This document shows, piece by piece, positions 5,727 through 8,638 of a DNA stretch of 8,638 nt (the first letter of the stretch is position 1; every line of letters begins with the position of its first letter). Both the position numbers and the translations under genes were made by a program. This DNA is from an uncultured Erysipelotrichaceae bacterium (GTDB lineage Bacteria > Bacillota_I > Bacilli_A > Erysipelotrichales > Erysipelotrichaceae), in assembly GCA_934692455.1 (NCBI GenBank), contig CAKUTY010000050.1, forward strand, positions 1-8,638, written 5' to 3'. The notes beneath the pieces were generated by a model. That model was not told the DNA's origin. It ran no database searches and saw only the letters and a program-made list of their open reading frames with translations.

Positions 5727-5760
5727 GAAAACGCAGCATTCCAGTGCTGCGTTTTCTCTT
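5727..5760. terminator. Bidirectional terminator of module 1
   Basis: GAAAACGCAGCA (5727-5738) and TGCTGCGTTTTC (5745-5756) form a perfect 12-bp stem around TTCCAG. The A-rich 5' arm and T-rich 3' arm give a U-rich tail on both strands. It can end the plus-strand small mRNA and a convergent minus-strand RNA, and makes both carry complementary hairpin loops. Confidence 0.85.
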
Positions 5761-5771
5761 GGAAATGGTGA
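5758..5771. repeat. Direct repeat, copy b (beyond the terminator)
   Basis: This is the exact second copy of CTTGGAAATGGTGA. It lies outside the coding part of module 1, between the terminator and the candidate antisense promoter, where it has no evident use except to give the minus-strand RNA its complementarity. Confidence 0.85.
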
Positions 5772-5784
5772 ATCTCCTATAAAC

Positions 5785-5793
5785 ATATTAACA
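5785..5793 (-). promoter_or_regulatory. Extended -10 promoter candidate for the module 1 antisense RNA
   Basis: The minus strand reads TGT-TAATAT (5793-5785), an extended -10 in A/T-rich DNA. The -35 position reads TATTTT, a poor match. Initiation near 5778 would start the RNA just before the direct repeat. Confidence 0.35.
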
Positions 5794-5813
5794 CTAAATA
5801 AAAATTTAAAATA

Positions 5814-5850
5814 GTGTAGGAATTTTTAGGTTTGATGACAATTATATATT
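5814..5850 (+). promoter_or_regulatory. Conserved promoter-like box of small-RNA module 2
   Basis: This is the counterpart of 5488-5524, 32 of 37 bases identical and without gaps, ending in TATATT (5845-5850). The identity continues into AGAAACA. Four of the five differences are transitions. The strong match here, against weak similarity in the body of the module, suggests that shared regulation has been kept. Confidence 0.5.
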
Positions 5851-5926
5851 AGAAACATAAATATACATTGTGTTTTTTAAGGAAAATCTTTTTACGAAGA
5901 GACTTCTTTGTAGCAACAACAAAATT

Positions 5927-5935
5927 GGAACTTTT
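5927..5935. repeat. Module 2 direct repeat, copy a
   Basis: GGAACTTTT occurs here, five bases before ATG 5940, and again at 6083-6091 beyond the module 2 terminator. Upstream bases are related too: GTAGCAACAACA (5910-5921) against GCGGTAACGACA (6069-6080), 8 of 12 identical. The placement mirrors module 1 but the sequence is unrelated. Confidence 0.6.
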
Positions 5936-5939
5936 ACAT

Positions 5940-5999
5940 ATGGAAGACTTCCAAATAGTTTTAGTTCTGACTTGTAAATCTTATCGCCTTAGCGCTTAA
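5940..5999 (+). CDS. Very small ORF of module 2 (19 residues)
   Basis: MEDFQIVLVLTCKSYRLSA has a short hydrophobic core (IVLVLTC) and a polar tail. The frame is open to a TTG at 5925, which would give 24 residues. The ribosome-binding site is poor (GGAA at 5927-5930). Its start lies at the same relative place as the module 1 peptide, right after the direct repeat, which is the main reason to list it. It could be a degenerate toxin or not translated. Confidence 0.25.
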   Translation: MEDFQIVLVLTCKSYRLSA

Positions 6000-6039
6000 G
6001 CTATTGATTACGTTACAACAAAACCACAAAGAAGCACAA

Positions 6040-6064
6040 GAAAACTCGACAATGTCGGGTTTTC
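6040..6064. terminator. Bidirectional terminator of module 2 and the alcohol dehydrogenase gene
   Basis: GAAAACTCGAC (6040-6050) and GTCGGGTTTTC (6054-6064) form an 11-bp stem with one T-G pair and a 3-nt loop. T-rich tails exist on both strands. It separates the convergent module 2 RNA and the dehydrogenase operon. Confidence 0.8.
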
Positions 6065-6082
6065 ACTTGCGGTAACGACACC

Positions 6083-6091
6083 GGAACTTTT
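6083..6091. repeat. Module 2 direct repeat, copy b
   Basis: This is the second GGAACTTTT, between the terminator and the end of the dehydrogenase gene. It would be transcribed as AAAAGUUCC in the dehydrogenase 3' UTR or in a dedicated antisense RNA. Confidence 0.6.
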
Positions 6092-6116
6092 CTCCAATGT
6101 TTTATCATTAAAAATA

Positions 6117-7280
6117 TTAAAGTGAAGCTCTAAAGATAGCCGCAATATCCTCTTCTAGTAAAGGAGCCCAAGCATTCTCTAATCCTTCATTATCCGCAAC
6201 ATGCCTAGCCATTTCATCAATTCTAGATTCATCGATGCCTACATCCTTTAGATGCATAGGAATGTTGATTGACTCAAAGAACTTATAAGTTTCATCGATT
6301 GCCTTGTTGGCAATAGCCATCTTATCAAGACTTCCATCAATGCCAAAGACATTAATACCATACTTTACAAAACGATCAACAGTCTTTTCACTTAAAATAT
6401 GTTTCATCCAACGTGGTGTGATAATAGCCAACCCTTCGCCATGCGTAATATCATAATAAGCACTTAAGGCATGTTCCATACCATGACATGGCCAACCTGA
6501 TTCACTATTGCCAAGACAGTAAATACCGTTACAACCATATGTACAAGCCAACATCATCTCAGCTCTTGCATTATAATCTTTTGGATTTTCCAAGCACTTT
6601 CTACCATTAATCATCAAACTTCTAAGTCCTGCTTCCATGAAACCATCATTAAGAAGTGTTGAATCCTCACAGAAATATTGTTCCATAATATGATTCATCG
6701 CATCCGCAACACCAGCCACTGTTTGTTTCTTAGAAACAGTAAAAGTATAAATAGGATCCAAGAAAGACACTTCAGGATACAAATGAGGATCACTATAACA
6801 CGTCTTATCATTAGTTTCCGTTCTAGAAATTACACCACCTGCATCATATTCACTTCCTGTTGCGGCAAGGGTAATAATATCAACAATTGGCAAAGCATCC
6901 TTGGTCTTAGCCTTATAAGTAATCAAATCCCATGGCTCACCATTGTACTTTGCTCCGCCGGCAATAGCCTTTGAACAATCAAGAACACTACCACCACCAA
7001 CAGATAAGATGACATCAATATCGTGTTCCTTACACATTCTCACACCATCTAAAACACTAGGATTATACTTTGGATTTGGCATGATATTAGGAAGTTCATA
7101 AATCTCGTAACCTTTAAGAAGCTCTAAAACCTTATCATATAGTCCAATCTTCTTAATACTGCCACCACCATAAGTAAGAAGAACTTTCTTTCCATAATGG
7201 CTCATTACTTCTGGTAAGTCCTTGATGACACCCTCTCCAAAGATTAATCTTGTAGGTGTACGATAATCAAAATTCTGCAT
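6117..7280 (-). CDS. Iron-containing alcohol dehydrogenase (YqhD / butanol dehydrogenase type)
   Basis: Group III metal-dependent alcohol dehydrogenases of this subfamily reduce aldehydes to alcohols with NAD(P)H in the cytoplasm, for example butyraldehyde to butanol. The 387-residue length equals that of E. coli YqhD. The dinucleotide-binding glycines are at YGGGS (37-41) and SVGGGSVLDCSK (93-104). Metal ligands are D193 and H197 in ADAMNH, H266 in CHGMEH and H280 in THGEG, each one residue before the YqhD positions D194, H198, H267 and H281. LAATGSEYD (138-146) is also typical. A good ribosome-binding site, AAGGAG, precedes ATG 7280. The gene follows the HAD phosphatase by 13 bp and ends at the shared terminator 6040-6064. 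Substrate and NADH/NADPH preference cannot be read from the sequence. Confidence 0.94.
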   Translation of the reverse strand: MQNFDYRTPTRLIFGEGVIKDLPEVMSHYGKKVLLTYGGGSIKKIGLYDKVLELLKGYEIYELPNIMPNPKYNPSVLDGVRMCKEHDIDVILSVGGGSVLDCSKAIAGGAKYNGEPWDLITYKAKTKDALPIVDIITLAATGSEYDAGGVISRTETNDKTCYSDPHLYPEVSFLDPIYTFTVSKKQTVAGVADAMNHIMEQYFCEDSTLLNDGFMEAGLRSLMINGRKCLENPKDYNARAEMMLACTYGCNGIYCLGNSESGWPCHGMEHALSAYYDITHGEGLAIITPRWMKHILSEKTVDRFVKYGINVFGIDGSLDKMAIANKAIDETYKFFESINIPMHLKDVGIDESRIDEMARHVADNEGLENAWAPLLEEDIAAIFRASL

Positions 7281-7293
7281 AGTTTCTCCTTTC

Positions 7294-8085
7294 TTACAAT
7301 AATGTATTATTTAAGAATTGCGCTAACTCTTTAAATTCACAAGAATATTTAATATCTTCTCTTTTATCACCGACAAACACACCCTCTCCTAGTAATAAGG
7401 CAGGAAGATCATTTTCAGCATCACCACAGGTCATAATATTTTTAGGATTAATAGCTAGCTTCTTACTCAAATCAAGCACAGCAGTACCCTTATTTATGCC
7501 CCTAGGAACTATCTCCAAACATTCATCACCTGAAAAGAAGATATCTACTTTATCATTCTTGATATTATTAACTTTAGCAACTATTTGATTATGATATTCT
7601 TTCTTAAACAAGATAACAAGCTTTGGAATTGCATAATTAATCTTAGAAAAATCAACATACTTAGGCTCTACAAAACGAACACTCGCCCACTCTTTAATCT
7701 TATTTTCATCACTAATCTTATGATTTAAACATAATGTCTTATTTTCTTTATAGAAAGACAATTCTAGATAATCCTCATGAAATAATTTATCTAATTCATG
7801 AATAGTATCAACACCAATTTCATCTAAATAAGTACTTAGTTTTGACTTAGTATCATAGAACTCCAAACCATTACAACCATAAAAGATATCAAATAAATCA
7901 GTAACCCCATTCTTTTCTAAAACTCTTAAAGAAGAAAAGACTGGTCTACCTGAATTAATCCCTAATAAATAACCCTTATTCTTTAAATTAAATAAAGTAT
8001 CTTTTAATTCATTTAACATAAGACATTCTCTATCAACTAAAGTCTTATCAACATCAAAAAGAATAGCCTTAATGTTCAAGCTCAT
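7294..8085 (-). CDS. Cof-type HAD-superfamily phosphatase (HAD-IIB)
   Basis: Soluble HAD phosphatases of this type dephosphorylate sugar phosphates, nucleotides or cofactors through a phospho-aspartate intermediate. Motif I is LFDVDKTLVD with nucleophile D11 and general acid D13; most relatives have DGT or DNT where this has DKT. Motif II is INSGRP with S45. The catalytic lysine is K199 in GINKG, and motif IV is GDAENDLPAL at 221-230. The cap domain occupies roughly residues 85-185, which is the C2 type. Length (263 aa) is typical. It overlaps the trmD 3' end by 17 nt, with GAGG six bases before its ATG, so translation is coupled. Substrate is unknown. Confidence 0.9.
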   Translation of the reverse strand: MSLNIKAILFDVDKTLVDRECLMLNELKDTLFNLKNKGYLLGINSGRPVFSSLRVLEKNGVTDLFDIFYGCNGLEFYDTKSKLSTYLDEIGVDTIHELDKLFHEDYLELSFYKENKTLCLNHKISDENKIKEWASVRFVEPKYVDFSKINYAIPKLVILFKKEYHNQIVAKVNNIKNDKVDIFFSGDECLEIVPRGINKGTAVLDLSKKLAINPKNIMTCGDAENDLPALLLGEGVFVGDKREDIKYSCEFKELAQFLNNTLL

Positions 8086-8638
8086 TGATAACCTCTTCTA
8101 ACAATTCTTTCTCTTCATCAGACAATTCTTTCTTATCCAACAAGTCTTTACGATATAAGTAAGTCTCCCTTAAAGAACCCTTTAGGTTATATCTTCTAAT
8201 TTCCTTATGATTGCCATTAGTAAGCACAAAAGGAACCTCTTTGCCCTCAAAATTAAAAGGTCTAGTATATTGAGGGTATTCCAACAAACCATCAGTATAA
8301 GATTCTTCCTTAAGACTCTCACTACTAATACCTTCATTAATCAAACGCATGATAGAGTCCATAACTACCATAGCAGGAAGTTCACCACCAGTTAAAACAT
8401 AATCGCCAATAGAAACATTCTCATCTATAAAGTCACTAATTCGATCCTCAACCCCTTCATACTGGCCACAAACAATCATCAAATCCTCTTTTTCAAGTAA
8501 TCTATAGGCATCCTTCTCTTTGTAAGGCTTAGCCTTAGGAGAAGTTAACAAAACATAAGTATCATCATTTCTATTAGCTCTAATCGCATCAGCCAAGACA
8601 TCAACCCTCATAAGCATGCCAGCACCACCACCATATGG
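8069..8638 (-). CDS. trmD: tRNA (guanine-N1)-methyltransferase, C-terminal 189 residues (runs off right edge)
   Basis: TrmD methylates N1 of G37 in tRNAs with a G at position 36, using S-adenosylmethionine, and so prevents +1 frameshifting. The frame is open to the window end and begins PYGGGAGMLMRVDVLADAI, the loop after the first part of the SPOUT fold. VCGQYEGVEDR and IGDYVLTGGELPA are the knotted SAM-binding motifs. The residues after TGGELPAMVVMDSIMRLI form the C-terminal domain. The first roughly 50 residues lie outside the window. Its stop overlaps the HAD phosphatase. In most Bacillota rplS follows directly; here two metabolic genes and the small-RNA region intervene. Confidence 0.97.
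   Translation of the reverse strand, partial: PYGGGAGMLMRVDVLADAIRANRNDDTYVLLTSPKAKPYKEKDAYRLLEKEDLMIVCGQYEGVEDRISDFIDENVSIGDYVLTGGELPAMVVMDSIMRLINEGISSESLKEESYTDGLLEYPQYTRPFNFEGKEVPFVLTNGNHKEIRRYNLKGSLRETYLYRKDLLDKKELSDEEKELLEEVINELEH

Larger units (their letters stand above)
5527..5760 (+). ncRNA. Module 1 transcript: structured small mRNA, candidate type I toxin mRNA
   Basis: I infer a plus-strand transcript of about 230 nt, from the -10 at 5519-5524 to the terminator at 5727-5760. The 11-nt segment GCTTCCTTGGA (5583-5593), just before the small hydrophobic ORF, is exactly complementary to TCCAAGGAAGC (5712-5722) just before the terminator. The 5' and 3' ends are thus tied together. AGGAAG at 5553-5558 can pair locally with CTTCCT (5584-5589), offering a competing co-transcriptional fold. 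Module 2 keeps the same long-range stem with compensatory changes. Such end-to-end pairing that masks translation is characteristic of type I toxin mRNAs. The transcript boundaries are predictions. Confidence 0.55.
5727..5778 (-). ncRNA. Candidate antisense antitoxin RNA of module 1 (about 50 nt)
   Basis: A minus-strand RNA starting near 5778 and ending at the shared terminator would contain TCACCATTTCCAAG, complementary to the start region of the hydrophobic ORF at 5588-5601. It would also carry the mirror-image terminator loop. A length of roughly 50-60 nt and convergent transcription match RNA II of the enterococcal par locus. It is inferred from repeat placement and an extended -10 at 5785-5793, not observed. 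Confidence 0.45.
5853..6064 (+). ncRNA. Module 2 transcript: diverged paralogue of the module 1 small mRNA
   Basis: A plus-strand transcript of about 210 nt is inferred. It keeps the 5' inverted repeat (5851-5858 with 5870-5877), the GGAA..ATCTTTT stretch (5881-5892), the long-range stem CTTCTTTGT/ACAAAGAAG (5903-5911 with 6026-6034) and a terminator. Local hairpins include TGGAAG/CTTCCA (5941-5953). The ORF content has diverged: the hydrophilic ORF start is ACG, and the only ATG ORF after the stem encodes 19 residues. It may be a second toxin-like module, a decaying copy, or a non-coding regulator. Confidence 0.5.
6036..6092 (-). ncRNA. Candidate antisense RNA of module 2
   Basis: A minus-strand RNA beginning near 6092 and ending at the shared terminator would carry AAAAGTTCC, complementary to 5927-5935. 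Possible promoter: TGA-TAAAAC (6107-6099) with a poor TTCACT-like -35 in the end of the dehydrogenase gene. Readthrough from that gene would generate the same sequence as its 3' UTR. Confidence 0.3.

Noticed and set aside
5488..6107. Could the two repeated units be a CRISPR array, tracrRNA, 6S RNA, riboswitch or a MITE?
   Set aside because: There are only two copies with unlike interiors and no regular spacers. No gene lies downstream on the plus strand for a riboswitch to control. No 6S-like long helix with central bubble is visible. The unit ends have no terminal inverted repeats or target duplications.
6678..6974. Plus-strand frame of 98 codons opposite the alcohol dehydrogenase.
   Set aside because: The opposite strand encodes the conserved catalytic region of the dehydrogenase, and the plus-strand product resembles nothing.
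8207..8395. Plus-strand frame of 62 codons opposite trmD.
   Set aside because: Antisense shadow of conserved trmD coding sequence with no start signals.

Overview
The window is AT-rich and looks like the chromosome of a low-GC Gram-positive bacterium (Bacillota). Every confident protein gene lies on the minus strand. The backbone order trmD ... rplS - lepB - ylqF - rnhB - dprA - topA is the familiar Bacillota ribosome-maturation/replication block. Ribosome-binding sites of AAGGAG type (rplS, the alcohol dehydrogenase) and short intergenic gaps agree. A placement near Erysipelotrichia or related lineages is only a guess from gene order and composition. trmD runs off the right edge and topA off the left edge.

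Read in the direction of transcription (right to left): the C-terminal part of trmD overlaps a Cof-type HAD phosphatase by 17 nt. Thirteen bases later comes a YqhD/butanol-dehydrogenase-type iron-dependent alcohol dehydrogenase. These two metabolic genes, plus about 740 bp without a conventional gene, separate trmD from rplS, which are usually neighbours. After that region rplS has its own promoter and structured leader and ends in an intrinsic terminator. lepB and a LOG-family (TIGR00730) gene abut, and a second terminator contains the LOG stop codon. ylqF, rnhB and dprA follow with overlapping or close junctions. topA has a good sigma-A-like promoter that starts inside the dprA stop codon.

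The most interesting part is 5488-6107. It holds two tandem, diverged copies of one small RNA module on the plus strand. Each copy has a nearly identical 37-nt promoter-like box, an inverted repeat at the expected transcript 5' end, a long-range 5'-3' stem whose pairing is kept by compensatory changes, a very small ORF, and a bidirectional terminator. In each copy a short direct repeat lies just upstream of the small ORF's start and again just beyond the terminator. A short minus-strand RNA running into the same terminator would therefore be complementary to the translation-start region of the plus-strand RNA. This is the architecture of the par/fst type I toxin-antitoxin locus, but the peptide in copy 1 (about 30 residues, leucine-rich, one hydrophobic helix) does not resemble Fst in the parts I can recall. 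Copy 2 has different repeats, a different terminator and a shorter peptide. I infer two insulated, possibly undescribed, type I toxin-antitoxin-like modules. No expression or toxicity evidence is available from sequence alone.
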